Below, piece by piece: positions 38,247-47,312 of a stretch of 64,000 nucleotides of DNA (its first letter is position 1; each line of letters opens with the position of its first letter). Source of the DNA: Hyphomicrobiales bacterium (GTDB lineage: Bacteria > Pseudomonadota > Alphaproteobacteria > Rhizobiales > OSC116). The notes under the pieces are model-generated. The model was not told the DNA's origin and ran no database searches. It saw only the letters and a program-made list of their open reading frames with translations. The stretch is taken from the NCBI GenBank assembly GCA_002401855.1, contig NVUH01000005.1, positions 1 through 64,000 of the forward strand, in the 5' to 3' direction. The translations under genes and the position numbers were made by a program.

Positions 38247-38585
38247 CTCTGGAAGTTTGCATTTTTTCGTTCGGCTTCGCCTCTCTTTTCGCCCACCTAT
38301 CGGTAGGCTAGTAGCACTAGCGTGCGTTCGCTCCGCTCTCTTGCCACGCCTAACGGCGACGCGCAGTCGCGCTTGCCTCAGCCTAAAGGCTTCGGACTCT
38401 TTTCCCAAGCAAAGCACAATGAGTAACAATTTGGCACCAAAATTCGGAGCGTCACCAAACTCTAGCTTACTAAGCGTAATGTAGTTGATTGGGGTGGTGA
38501 ATTCATATCCGACCAGCGGCTGAGTGGCTTAGCTAGAGAGCGGAGCGAACGCACGCAGTGCCAAACATAATGCAGACTTCCAGAG
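38247..38585. repeat. Family A element, 339 bp, copy A3
   Basis: Lies in the 442-bp gap between the LpoA-like gene and hemW. Ends are inverted: CTCTGGAAGTTTGCATT (38247-38263) and AATGCAGACTTCCAGAG (38569-38585), 17 bp with one mismatch. Inside are two exactly complementary 21-bp arms at 38320-38340 and 38536-38556. No open frame of note. Copy A5 has identical length. The build resembles a miniature inverted-repeat element, but no target-site duplication is evident. Confidence 0.82.
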
Positions 38586-38626
38586 TATCAACTATCAGCC
38601 AACTGTCTTTTCACAGCCAATCAGCT

Positions 38627-39802
38627 TTACCCCAACAATTCACCGATTATATAATCAGTCAGCCTCAAGCCTTCCTCAGTCGTACAAATACGCTGAGCCT
38701 CAACATCATGAATTAATAAATCCGCTTCAACCATCTTAACAATATTCGGCACACTGAGTGCCTCACCCGACAAATGCGCATACCGCTTAAGGCTAACCCC
38801 TTCACGCAGCCGCAAACACATCAGCAGATATTCAATGGCTTGCGCGCTAGGCGTCAATTCCTCAACATCTATAAAGGCATGGCCCTGCACCTCAACCGTC
38901 TCGAGCCATTTTTCGGGCTGTCTTTGGTCGACGCGGGCATAGCGTATACTTGGGTCATTGCTGGATCTTAAGCGGCTATGCGCCCCCGCGCCAACCGCCG
39001 CATATTCATCATAACGCCAATAAAGCAGATTGTGGCGGCATTCCTCGCCCGCTTTGGCATAATTGGATATTTCGTAATTATACAGGCCATATTCGGCGCA
39101 AATATCTTGTGTGGCATCGTATAGATTGCGCGCATGATCATCATCAGGCATGATGATTTTTCCCAATTTATACAAATCGGCAAACCGTGTGCCGCTTTCA
39201 ATCGTAAGCTGGTATAAAGACAGATGATCGGTGCCCAATTCTATGGCTTGTTTTAATTCATCCATCCATTGTTGCAATGTTTGCTGCGGGCGGGCATAGA
39301 TCAGATCAAATGAGATTCGATCAAATTCTCGTTGCGCCAATTTAATCGCCGCTTTTGCTTCATCGACACTATGCTGACGGCCTAATTTGCGCAAATCTTG
39401 ATCATTCATCGCCTGCACGCCGATTGAAATGCGGTTGACGCCCGCCACTTTATAGGCGGCAAAATTTTGGCTGTCGATTGAAGTGGGGTTGGCCTCTAAA
39501 CTAATCTCGGCATTGTTTTCATAACCCCACAGATCGGCAATTTTATCAATAATTGCACCGACCGCATGACCGCTCATTAATGACGGCGTGCCACCACCAA
39601 AAAACACTGAGGCAACACGGCGGTTGGGGGCAAGATTATGCGTATAATCGAGCTCTTTTAAATAACCAGAGACAAAACGTGCCTCATCGATCGGTTCGCG
39701 CCTAACATGTGAATTGAAATCGCAATAAGGGCATTTGGCAGCACAAAATGGCCAATGCACATAAATGCCAAATTTTTCTTTTGGAATGGTAAGGTCTGGC
39801 AT
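38627..39802 (-). CDS. hemW: Radical SAM heme chaperone HemW
   Basis: 391 residues. The radical SAM motif CAAKCPYCDFNSH (CxxxCxxC) follows YVHWPF; FFGGGTPSLM and a C-terminal HemN-type domain are present. HemW is regarded as a heme chaperone rather than the coproporphyrinogen oxidase HemN. Its start overlaps the rdgB stop by one base, the usual rdgB-hemW coupling. Confidence 0.93.
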   Translation of the reverse strand: MPDLTIPKEKFGIYVHWPFCAAKCPYCDFNSHVRREPIDEARFVSGYLKELDYTHNLAPNRRVASVFFGGGTPSLMSGHAVGAIIDKIADLWGYENNAEISLEANPTSIDSQNFAAYKVAGVNRISIGVQAMNDQDLRKLGRQHSVDEAKAAIKLAQREFDRISFDLIYARPQQTLQQWMDELKQAIELGTDHLSLYQLTIESGTRFADLYKLGKIIMPDDDHARNLYDATQDICAEYGLYNYEISNYAKAGEECRHNLLYWRYDEYAAVGAGAHSRLRSSNDPSIRYARVDQRQPEKWLETVEVQGHAFIDVEELTPSAQAIEYLLMCLRLREGVSLKRYAHLSGEALSVPNIVKMVEADLLIHDVEAQRICTTEEGLRLTDYIIGELLG

Positions 39803-40464
39803 TAAGCTGCTTTAAAACAAGCATCAACAAGCTGTTTGAAAGCATCGGCACGGTGAGAGATTTTTTGTTTTTCGCTGCAATCCATTTCGGCAAAAGTGCG
39901 GTCATGGCCATTGGCTTTAAAAATTGGATCATAGCCAAAACCATTATCGCCTTTGGGTGGCCAGATGCTCACGCCATCAACACGGCCCTCGAAAGTTTCC
40001 ACATGGCCATCGGGCCAAGCGAGGGTTAAAGCGCAGATGAATGAGGCAGCGCGTTCATCATCTTCTTGTGCGTCTTTATCTTGTAATTTACATTCGACCA
40101 TTTGCATGGCCAAAGCAAAATCTTTATGATCACCTGCCCAGCGGGCGGAATAAATGCCAGGGTCACCATTTAAAATTTTAATGCTATAACCGCTATCGTC
40201 AGCCAAAGCAGGCAGGCCAGAGGCTTTGGCGGCGGCCAAGGCTTTTAACTCGGCATTTTCAACAAATGAATCGCCAGTTTCTTCTGGTTCATCAAGATGC
40301 AGTTCCGAGGCCGATTTTGCCAAAATACCAAATGGCTTAAGCAGCTCATTGATTTCACGTATTTTACCTTGATTGTGGCTGGCGACAATCAGTGTTTTTT
40401 CGGCAAATTTGCGATGGGACTGTTTTTGAGATTTCTGTGGTAATTTACAGACGGCTTGGGACAT
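39802..40464 (-). CDS. rdgB: XTP/dITP pyrophosphatase RdgB
   Basis: Removes non-canonical purine nucleotides (ITP, XTP) from the pool. 220 residues. Conserved [22 protein letters not shown] and GFGYDPIF motifs are present. The N-terminus has about 20 extra residues before the conserved LIVASHN. Co-transcribed with hemW. Confidence 0.94.
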   Translation of the reverse strand: MSQAVCKLPQKSQKQSHRKFAEKTLIVASHNQGKIREINELLKPFGILAKSASELHLDEPEETGDSFVENAELKALAAAKASGLPALADDSGYSIKILNGDPGIYSARWAGDHKDFALAMQMVECKLQDKDAQEDDERAASFICALTLAWPDGHVETFEGRVDGVSIWPPKGDNGFGYDPIFKANGHDRTFAEMDCSEKQKISHRADAFKQLVDACFKAA

Positions 40465-40604
40465 GGTGGTTACTTTGAATAACTATACTTGAACGAGACT
40501 AATTCTATACTAGCCTAAAAGTTTTAAAATTATATAAACAATTTGGGTTAATCAGGCCATTTATACAATTTGAGCGGCATATTCAGGTCGATAAGCGATG
40601 ATAT

Positions 40605-41558
40605 TCATTTCAATCCGGCTTTCAAAACCTTCATGGTTCCTTCCATAGTCTGTATATGGTATTTTTTGATTTTAGGGTGGTTTGAGCGCATTAATAACCA
40701 AGCTTGATTGGAAATGTGACGCGACAGAATATAATCATCAATCAAATCTATATCAGCTTGAGTTAAACTATGTGTTTTCCCATAGGTGTTGAGCAAAATA
40801 TCGCGATTTTGTTTCGGTTTTTGGCTGTTTGTAGTGACGATGGGGATAGATAAATCATGCAAATAACTGCCGATTCCACAATCATCAAAGTCAATTGGCA
40901 ATAAATTCTCACCTTGCCAAAGGATATTGTTAAAATGCAAATCCGCATGAATCATACCAAATTTTTCGGGGCTTTCATCATAATGTTTTTGCAGGCGGCT
41001 CAAGGTTTGCAAACGTGCAGCCTCAAATACTGGCTTGTCAAAGCCTTGTATGTTCTCGAGGCCAGCAAAAGAGCCGAAAATAGTACGAGAACCAACTAAA
41101 TTATCAGGCATCCAATATTCACGCTGAGAGGTCACAATCTTACGTTTATTTTTAATCGAAAAACTGTGAATTTTGGCCATATAGCTGCCCAAAAGTTCAA
41201 AATGTCTGTCAGTAATTGATTTGAATTTTTTAGTGCCAATTTGCCAACTCAAAACACTGATCATTTTGTCATCAATATGAACGATATATTCGCCATTCAA
41301 AGATTTCAAAGGTTTTTGCAAATCAAACCCATCCTCACGCAACAAAATAATATATTGTAATTCTTGCCCTATCGCCTCTGCTGTTTTGGAATGGTTGGCA
41401 TGAATGCGCAATAAAAAAATACCTTCGCGCGTGGTGATTTTATAAACAGCATTTTCAGCATAGTCGATAAAATCAATGCGGATATTGCTGAGTGGATATT
41501 GCGCCAATGCTGCAATGGCGATTTTTCTAAATCTTCGCAATTCACTCAAATGGCTCAT
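40605..41558 (-). CDS. Aminoglycoside phosphotransferase-like kinase
   Basis: 317 residues with an APH/choline-kinase fold. The catalytic loop reads HADLHFNNILWQGE and the metal-binding motif LPIDFDDCGIGSY. Substrate unknown: this fold covers aminoglycoside, homoserine, choline and other small-molecule kinases, and resistance cannot be assumed. Last gene of the six-gene operon beginning with the TetR gene; its ATG overlaps the stop of the uridine-kinase-like gene by 4 bp, so it is coupled to it. Confidence 0.8.
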   Translation of the reverse strand: MSHLSELRRFRKIAIAALAQYPLSNIRIDFIDYAENAVYKITTREGIFLLRIHANHSKTAEAIGQELQYIILLREDGFDLQKPLKSLNGEYIVHIDDKMISVLSWQIGTKKFKSITDRHFELLGSYMAKIHSFSIKNKRKIVTSQREYWMPDNLVGSRTIFGSFAGLENIQGFDKPVFEAARLQTLSRLQKHYDESPEKFGMIHADLHFNNILWQGENLLPIDFDDCGIGSYLHDLSIPIVTTNSQKPKQNRDILLNTYGKTHSLTQADIDLIDDYILSRHISNQAWLLMRSNHPKIKKYHIQTMEGTMKVLKAGLK

Positions 41559-42202
41559 ATCAATCTCGGTGTTTCTAAATCATTATAATCAATTAAAATA
41601 TCGGCTTGTTGTTGTGGTTTGCATTCTGCCAAATATAATTTTTGGCCTTCATAATAGCGTATATTTTCGGGAGCATGTGGGTTGAAAAGAGATTCATCTC
41701 GAACGGCCATGCGGGCATATGAAATTTCAAACGCGACATCGAGGAAGATTTTAAGCTCAAAATCATCTTTCAGCACCTCGTTAAACAGAAAAATACCATC
41801 GACCAATAAAATGGCAGGAGGTTTAGCAATTATAAATGGCATGTCGAGCGCACTGTCAGTCACATGGTCAAAAGCTGCGGTTTTATAATGCAAGTTCCCG
41901 CCTTGACTAAGTGGTTTTAACAACAGACGTTGAAATGTTTTAAGATCAAAACTATCATGGTAAAAACCTTGTGCAGAATTTTTGCCTTTGGCATATCGAA
42001 TGGCGCGCGGATTGTGAAAATCATCAATTGATGCACGAATGACATTGGCGCTTTTAGCGCGCAATAAGCGAGCCAGTTCGTCGGCCAATCTGGTCTTGCC
42101 GCTGCCATCAACCCCGTTAATCGCCACCCGCAAAATGCCATCATTCTGTGCGGCTAAAATTCGGCTAACAAGTTGGTTCAGGAATTTTTGGCGCTCAGGC
42201 AT
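41555..42202 (-). CDS. Uridine kinase-like P-loop NTPase
   Basis: 215 residues. Walker A INGVDGSGKTRLADEL is followed by IDDFHNPRAIRY, as in the uridine kinase/phosphoribulokinase group, and PPAILLVDGIFLF (Walker B-like). It probably phosphorylates a small molecule such as a nucleoside, but the substrate is not decidable. It overlaps the ABC-F gene by 8 bp and the APH-like gene by 4 bp, so all three are tightly co-expressed. Confidence 0.78.
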   Translation of the reverse strand: MPERQKFLNQLVSRILAAQNDGILRVAINGVDGSGKTRLADELARLLRAKSANVIRASIDDFHNPRAIRYAKGKNSAQGFYHDSFDLKTFQRLLLKPLSQGGNLHYKTAAFDHVTDSALDMPFIIAKPPAILLVDGIFLFNEVLKDDFELKIFLDVAFEISYARMAVRDESLFNPHAPENIRYYEGQKLYLAECKPQQQADILIDYNDLETPRLI

Positions 42203-43925
42203 TTAATGCCTCATAAAGCTCAGAAATCTCGACTTGCCATTGCTGTTGCAGAGCTGGTTTCTGGTGTTTTGCTTTGCGTCCCAAATCAGCTTTAAGTAAA
42301 TCTTCTAATTCTAGAACGCGTTCTAGTATTTGTTCATCATCATCCATAACGGTTTGATTAGATTCTTGTTTCGCTTCCGACTCCGTCTTTGTATAAGCTG
42401 GGGTTGAGGACTGCAAACTTTGGTAAAAAATAGAACTATCATCTATCTCAACCAACTTATTACGCTCAATCATAAAAAACCGATTGCCGACAATGTTGCA
42501 GAATTTTCGGTCATGACCAATGATCAGTAAAGTCGCGCCTGATGAAGTAAGCTGGCGGATCAATTGCTCGCGTCCATAAAGGTCAATATGGTTGGTTGGC
42601 TCATCCAAAATGATGAAATTGGGTTGTTGTAAATTGAGCTTGGTGAACAGAATTCGCGCCTTCTCACCACCCGAAAGCAGCGCGATTTTTTTGTCCATCT
42701 CGTCATAAGAAAAACCCGCCTGCAAGATGGCGCGTTGAATGTCCAAATCGGGAAAATCAAACAGGTCATTCAGATAATTGAAAATTGTTTTTGAGCCGTC
42801 TAGCTGCTCTTGTTCCTGATCGTAATAACCCAGAGAGACTTGTGGGTTAAAGCGAATGTTTTTGCCCGCCTCTTGTCCAAATTTTTCGACCAGATTTTTA
42901 ACAAATGTTGATTTACCCAAACCATTGGCACCCAATAAAATAACCCGATCGCCATTATTGATATAAAAGCCATCGACTTTATATAGATCACGCGCACCAT
43001 CCAAAGTTTTGACCTGATAATCCTGCACTTCGAGCAAAGTCTTGGCGCGTAATTTATCGGTTTTTACATTCAAACTATATTTATTGCGGTTGAAGGTTTC
43101 GGTCTTTTGGCCATCCAACTTATCGATTTTCTTTTCGATGGATTTGGCTTTGCGGGCGAATTTTTCATTGTCATGCTCGCGTCCCCATGTCGCCAAACGC
43201 TTGGCGGTGGCACTGAGCCGATCAATCTCTTGCTCTTCAAGCGCCCGCTGTTTCTTAAGGGCTTTTTCATAGGCCAAAAATTCAACCCGCGCCTCGCTAT
43301 AGGCCAATTCATATTGATAGGCTTTGCCATCTTTAATGAATATGGTTTTATTGGTGATTTTATCCAATAATTCAACATCATGCGAAATAATTAAAAAGGC
43401 ATTTTTATAATGATTGATAAAAAACTCTTCGAGTTTCACTATGGCTTCGACATCTAGATGGTTAGACGGCTCATCCATCAGCAACAGGTCAGGATTGTTG
43501 ATCAGCGCCCGCGCCATCAACACCAAATTAACATGGCCGCCCGAAAGTTGATTGATATTTTTGCCAAAATCAGCCGCAGCAAAACCCATGTCTTTGAGCA
43601 TAATGTCAACTAAATAAGCGCTTTCATCACGCATATCGGTGGGCAATTGCGCCAAAATAATCTCATAGATATTTTGGCTTTGCAGATGATCAGGCACAAA
43701 TTGATCGACCACCGACAGAACCATACGGTTATTATTGATGATCTCGCCGCTAGAAACATCCAGTGTCTTGCTAAGGATTTTGAGCAAAGTGGATTTGCCA
43801 CAGCCATTGGTGCCGACCAGACCAACTCGATCATTGGCGCCAATATGCAGGGTCAAATCATCAAACATTTTATCGACATTATACCCGAACTGAATATTCT
43901 GCGCGGCGAGGAGAGGCTTGGCCAT
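42195..43925 (-). CDS. ABC-F family ATPase
   Basis: 576 residues, two ATP-binding cassettes, no membrane segments. Cassette 1: GTNGCGKSTLLK, NQLSGGHVNL, LLLMDEPSNHLD. Cassette 2: GANGLGKSTFVK, LLSGGEKARIL, FIILDEPTNHID. A charged linker (about 230-290) joins them and a charged C-terminal extension ends the protein. ABC-F proteins act on the ribosome, some as housekeeping factors and some as antibiotic resistance proteins. Placement 2 bp downstream of fosX and under a TetR gene hints at resistance, but sequence alone does not decide. Confidence 0.88.
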   Translation of the reverse strand: MAKPLLAAQNIQFGYNVDKMFDDLTLHIGANDRVGLVGTNGCGKSTLLKILSKTLDVSSGEIINNNRMVLSVVDQFVPDHLQSQNIYEIILAQLPTDMRDESAYLVDIMLKDMGFAAADFGKNINQLSGGHVNLVLMARALINNPDLLLMDEPSNHLDVEAIVKLEEFFINHYKNAFLIISHDVELLDKITNKTIFIKDGKAYQYELAYSEARVEFLAYEKALKKQRALEEQEIDRLSATAKRLATWGREHDNEKFARKAKSIEKKIDKLDGQKTETFNRNKYSLNVKTDKLRAKTLLEVQDYQVKTLDGARDLYKVDGFYINNGDRVILLGANGLGKSTFVKNLVEKFGQEAGKNIRFNPQVSLGYYDQEQEQLDGSKTIFNYLNDLFDFPDLDIQRAILQAGFSYDEMDKKIALLSGGEKARILFTKLNLQQPNFIILDEPTNHIDLYGREQLIRQLTSSGATLLIIGHDRKFCNIVGNRFFMIERNKLVEIDDSSIFYQSLQSSTPAYTKTESEAKQESNQTVMDDDEQILERVLELEDLLKADLGRKAKHQKPALQQQWQVEISELYEALNA

Positions 43926-43927
43926 CT

Positions 43928-44335
43928 TTACTTCTTTAACTTATAGCGTGCGAGCCGTTCGTTAAGCGTGCCCGTATGCAATTCAAATAAATGATTGTCA
44001 AAATCATAAAAATATAATGACCTGCCTTCACCTTTTACCCGAGGGCGTGGCGGCAACATTTCGATTTTATGATCGATCAATCTTTGTTCATACATATCAA
44101 AATCGTCATCACTAATTTTAAATGCGATGTGATTATATGAGCGTTCAATATTATCCTCTGCCTGCATAATGGCAACCCAAATTTCGCCAATCAGGTAAAA
44201 TCTTTCAGGGCTTATCGAAAATTCTTGATCATCACTGGCATAGGCTTGTTCGGCGGCAAAAATATCCTCCAGAAATTGTCCCATTTTAGCGAGGTTTTTC
44301 ACCGCAAATGTCATATGGCTTAGGGAGGTGATCAT
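43928..44335 (-). CDS. fosX: Fosfomycin hydrolase FosX
   Basis: 135 residues, vicinal oxygen chelate fold. Compared with FosX sequences as I remember them, it is close along its whole length. The metal ligands fall at His7, His69 and Glu118 (SHMTFAVKNL, YNHIAFKI, DFDNHLFELH). The Glu that activates water in FosX is present at position 44 (SISPERF), which separates it from the thiol-transferring FosA and FosB. It should add water to the fosfomycin epoxide. Third gene of the TetR operon. Confidence 0.88.
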   Translation of the reverse strand: MITSLSHMTFAVKNLAKMGQFLEDIFAAEQAYASDDQEFSISPERFYLIGEIWVAIMQAEDNIERSYNHIAFKISDDDFDMYEQRLIDHKIEMLPPRPRVKGEGRSLYFYDFDNHLFELHTGTLNERLARYKLKK

Positions 44336-44385
44336 ATTTTATTCCTATATTGTTTCGTCAAAAAATCATGTAATATGATCTAAAT

Positions 44386-45207
44386 TTAAATATAAATAAT
44401 GGCGCAATTGAGCCGATAGCCTTTATGAGTAAATTCAGCCCCTGTGACACAGCCTGAAGCATAAGAGCCGCCATCTAGGTTTAGCTTGCCATCTTGCCAC
44501 TGATGGGCGGCAAATAAATCGTCAGATTTCTGGTAAGCTACGCGTTGTTGCGGTGTATGGCCATGCACCACGGTCAGGCCTTTATGGTTTTTAAAACTAA
44601 CAGGATTTTGTAGGAATGGCTCGCGTATCCAGCACCAATGATCGCCAAAGCATGCATCCCATGCCTGCGCAAAATGCGTCTCAAGGCTGGCATTGGGGTT
44701 GGTGCCAGCATGCACAAACAGCAGATTGCCAATATGATGGTGTGAGGACAGATTGCACAGGTGTTTCATGCGTTTTTTGCCGATATTTTTTTCCAATGAA
44801 GTTTTAAATTTAGCCCAACTGTCAAAATTCAAATTCTCTCTACCAATTTCGTCAATCAACGCTTGGCCACCAAATTGGTGCCATATATCGTTAATGTCCG
44901 GCCTGTCTTGCTCTGTCACTATGCGCAATATAGCCTCGTGATTGCCTTGCAAACAGATCACTTCATCAAACCGTTTGCTGGCCGAAATAGCCAAATCAAA
45001 ACAGCCCAAACTGCTGCCACCTCTATCGTTCAAATCGCCCAACAGCACCAATGTGGTTTTTTTATATTTGTCATTACGGGCAGCAAATCCATCAAGTAAA
45101 GCCGCCATATGTTGATCATTGCCATGCACATCGCCAATGGCGCAAATGCGGTGGCCTTTTGCAAGCCCTGTGGCAAGTTTGTATTTTGCAGATGAGAATA
45201 TTTGCAC
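44386..45207 (-). CDS. Calcineurin-like metallophosphatase
   Basis: 273 residues. All metallophosphoesterase motifs are visible: GDVHGND, LLGDLNDRGG, LQGNHEAI, and a late VVHGHTPQQR. It resembles bacterial Ser/Thr phosphatases and bis(5'-nucleosyl)tetraphosphatases; substrate unknown. It begins 4 bp after the TetR stop and is 50 bp upstream of fosX, so it belongs to the same operon. Confidence 0.85.
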   Translation of the reverse strand: MQIFSSAKYKLATGLAKGHRICAIGDVHGNDQHMAALLDGFAARNDKYKKTTLVLLGDLNDRGGSSLGCFDLAISASKRFDEVICLQGNHEAILRIVTEQDRPDINDIWHQFGGQALIDEIGRENLNFDSWAKFKTSLEKNIGKKRMKHLCNLSSHHHIGNLLFVHAGTNPNASLETHFAQAWDACFGDHWCWIREPFLQNPVSFKNHKGLTVVHGHTPQQRVAYQKSDDLFAAHQWQDGKLNLDGGSYASGCVTGAEFTHKGYRLNCAIIYI

Positions 45208-45211
45208 GGCT

Positions 45212-45814
45212 TTAATCTTTAATTTGGTTTAAAAAACCTTGTGATAATATATGGCCAATATCTTGGCGCAATTGTGGCAAAACTGTTTGTTTATCGATCA
45301 GGCCTGAATGGGCAAAGCTGAGCAAACCGTGAGTGCATGACCATAACACCAAGTTAAGCCGATCTGGCGGTATGCGAATTAAGCCTGCATCATAAGCCTT
45401 TTGCATCGGGCTCATCATGAGGGACTGAAAACTATTTAAGGCTTGCTGCAGTTCAGGTAGCATCGGGCGTAGTGAAAAATCTGAGGTGAATACCAAGCGG
45501 TATAGTTCGGGATGCTCTAACCCAAAAATTGTATATATTTCGCCAAATAATTGCATTTGTGTGAGTGGTTTTTTTTCATCCACCTGTTTAAATTTAGCGA
45601 TGATTCGGTTGAGTATTTGCAAGCGGATGCCATTTAAAATAGCTTCTTTATCTTTAAAATATAGATAGGGTGTGGTGCGGCTGATGCCCGCTTCGCGTGC
45701 CAAACCACGAGCAGTCAACCCCGCTTCGCCATCACGCTCTAAAATGCTCGTCGCCAGCTCTATGAGCCTGTTGCGTTTTTCTAATTTTTGTTCTTCGGTT
45801 AATATTTTGGCCAT
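45212..45814 (-). CDS. TetR-family transcriptional repressor
   Basis: 200 residues. The N-terminal helix-turn-helix contains GLTARGLAREAGISRTTPYLYFKDKEAIL; the C-terminal ligand-binding half is helical. Divergent from the MATE gene. The 105-bp space between them holds two palindromes of a type suited to TetR dimers (45835-45847 and 45861-45873). It most likely represses both itself with the downstream operon and the MATE exporter, and is released by a drug-like ligand. Confidence 0.9.
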   Translation of the reverse strand: MAKILTEEQKLEKRNRLIELATSILERDGEAGLTARGLAREAGISRTTPYLYFKDKEAILNGIRLQILNRIIAKFKQVDEKKPLTQMQLFGEIYTIFGLEHPELYRLVFTSDFSLRPMLPELQQALNSFQSLMMSPMQKAYDAGLIRIPPDRLNLVLWSCTHGLLSFAHSGLIDKQTVLPQLRQDIGHILSQGFLNQIKD

Positions 45815-45834
45815 TCAACACCCAGAATTTATTA

Positions 45835-45873
45835 TTGACAGCGTCAATTTAAGATGATAATTGACGCTGTCAA
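45835..45873. promoter_or_regulatory. Double palindromic operator between tetR and MATE genes
   Basis: TTGACAGCGTCAA (45835-45847) and TTGACGCTGTCAA (45861-45873) are exact reverse complements of each other. Each is itself a TTGAC-N3-GTCAA palindrome; the centres are 26 bp apart. Each half also offers a TTGACA -35-like box: for MATE at 45835-45840 with TAATTG 17 bp later, and for tetR on the other strand with TAAATT 16 bp later. Bound repressor would cover both promoters. Promoter assignments are inference. Confidence 0.75.
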
Positions 45874-45919
45874 CTATATTTAACAATACAATAACTCATA
45901 TTCATGTCAAGGCAGTGTA

Positions 45920-47305
45920 ATGTCAGAAAACCCACAAATACAAAACAAATATTTAATCGGCTCATTGCCAAAATTATTTTTTGCCACCGCCGCCCCGATT
46001 ATTTTCATCATGTTAGTCAATGGCACATTCACTTTGGTTGATGCCTATTTTTTGGGTGAATTTGTCGGTGCAGATGCCTTAACTGCGGTGACGCTCATGT
46101 TTCCAGCCTTTATGATCATTGTGGCATTGTCTAGCCTGGTCAGCGGTGGTTTTTCAAGCGTTGTGGCCCGCTTGTTGGGCAGTGGCGATTTGCCAGCGGC
46201 CAAACGCAGTTTTGTGGAAGCGATATTTTTAAGCCTAATCATCTGCGCAGCTTTGATTATTTTATTTTTGGGCGGCGGCAGGTCATTGATCGAGTGGGTG
46301 ACGGCGGGTGATTTAACCCTCAGCCAGATGGGCTATGATTATATAAGCGTTTTAATTTTCTTTGCCCCAATTACCTTTGTGCTGGCCATTATGAGTGATA
46401 CATTACGCTCTGAAGGTAAAATGGGCGCCATGCTGTTTTTCAGTCTTTCGGCCGTTGGTTTGAATTTTGTCTTTAACTATCTGCTGATTGTGGTGTTTGA
46501 ATATGGCGTGGCGGGTAGTGCTTATGGCACGATCTTGGCGCAAGCCTGTTCATTGGCCGCGGCATTTTTTCATCGGAAATATGCCAATGTTGCCGTGAAA
46601 GTGAAAATATCGGATTTTAAAATCAGCACACAATATTGGCGTGAATTCATTGCGTTGGGTGTGCCTGCGAGCCTGACTTATCTGGGTATTTCACTCATGT
46701 CGAGCGCCATTATTTATAATTTACAGAGTTTTGGCGTGGCTAATTATACCGCGACGATTGCCGCTTACGGCATCATCAACCGCATGATGACTTTTTTATT
46801 CTTGCCATTTTTAGGTTTGAGCATGGCGTTCCAAAGCATATTGGGTAATAATTTTGGCGCAAAGTTGCATGATCGAGCCGATGGCAGCGTGAAAATAGCC
46901 ATCGCCACGGCCTTTATATATTGTGCAGGTATGCAAGTTTTGGTCAACCTCATAAAATATGACATTGGCGGCATGTTTGTCGGCGATGTGGCAATCGGCC
47001 TTGAAGTGGCGCGCCTTGTGCCGTTGACGACGCTTACCTTTACTTTATTTGGGCCACTTATGATTATTTCGACCTATTTTCAGGCAACTGGCGATGCCAA
47101 ACGCAGCGCCATATTGAGCCTAAGCCGCACCTATATATTTGCCCTACCATTGACCTTTATTCTGCCCGATTTTATTGGCGAAAATGGCATATGGTTAGCA
47201 GGCGCCGCAGCAGAAATTTTGGTACTGGTGATGACAATTTTTGTGTTATATACACGTTATAAAAACCACGGTAATAGATTTGGATTATTGAGCACGGCTG
47301 GTTAA
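45920..47305 (+). CDS. MATE-family multidrug/Na+ antiporter
   Basis: 461 residues with about 12 hydrophobic segments in two bundles, starting LPKLFFATAAPIIFIMLVNG. It exports drugs or metabolites using a Na+ or proton gradient. Divergent from its probable repressor gene across a two-site operator. It runs to the edge of the tandem repeat array, with about 8 bp between stop codon and array. Confidence 0.88.
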   Translation: MSENPQIQNKYLIGSLPKLFFATAAPIIFIMLVNGTFTLVDAYFLGEFVGADALTAVTLMFPAFMIIVALSSLVSGGFSSVVARLLGSGDLPAAKRSFVEAIFLSLIICAALIILFLGGGRSLIEWVTAGDLTLSQMGYDYISVLIFFAPITFVLAIMSDTLRSEGKMGAMLFFSLSAVGLNFVFNYLLIVVFEYGVAGSAYGTILAQACSLAAAFFHRKYANVAVKVKISDFKISTQYWREFIALGVPASLTYLGISLMSSAIIYNLQSFGVANYTATIAAYGIINRMMTFLFLPFLGLSMAFQSILGNNFGAKLHDRADGSVKIAIATAFIYCAGMQVLVNLIKYDIGGMFVGDVAIGLEVARLVPLTTLTFTLFGPLMIISTYFQATGDAKRSAILSLSRTYIFALPLTFILPDFIGENGIWLAGAAAEILVLVMTIFVLYTRYKNHGNRFGLLSTAG

Positions 47306-47312
47306 GTGGAAT

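Noticed and set aside
38247-38585. Insertion sequence
   Set aside because: Inverted ends are present, but there is no transposase and no target-site duplication was seen. Called a miniature element at most.
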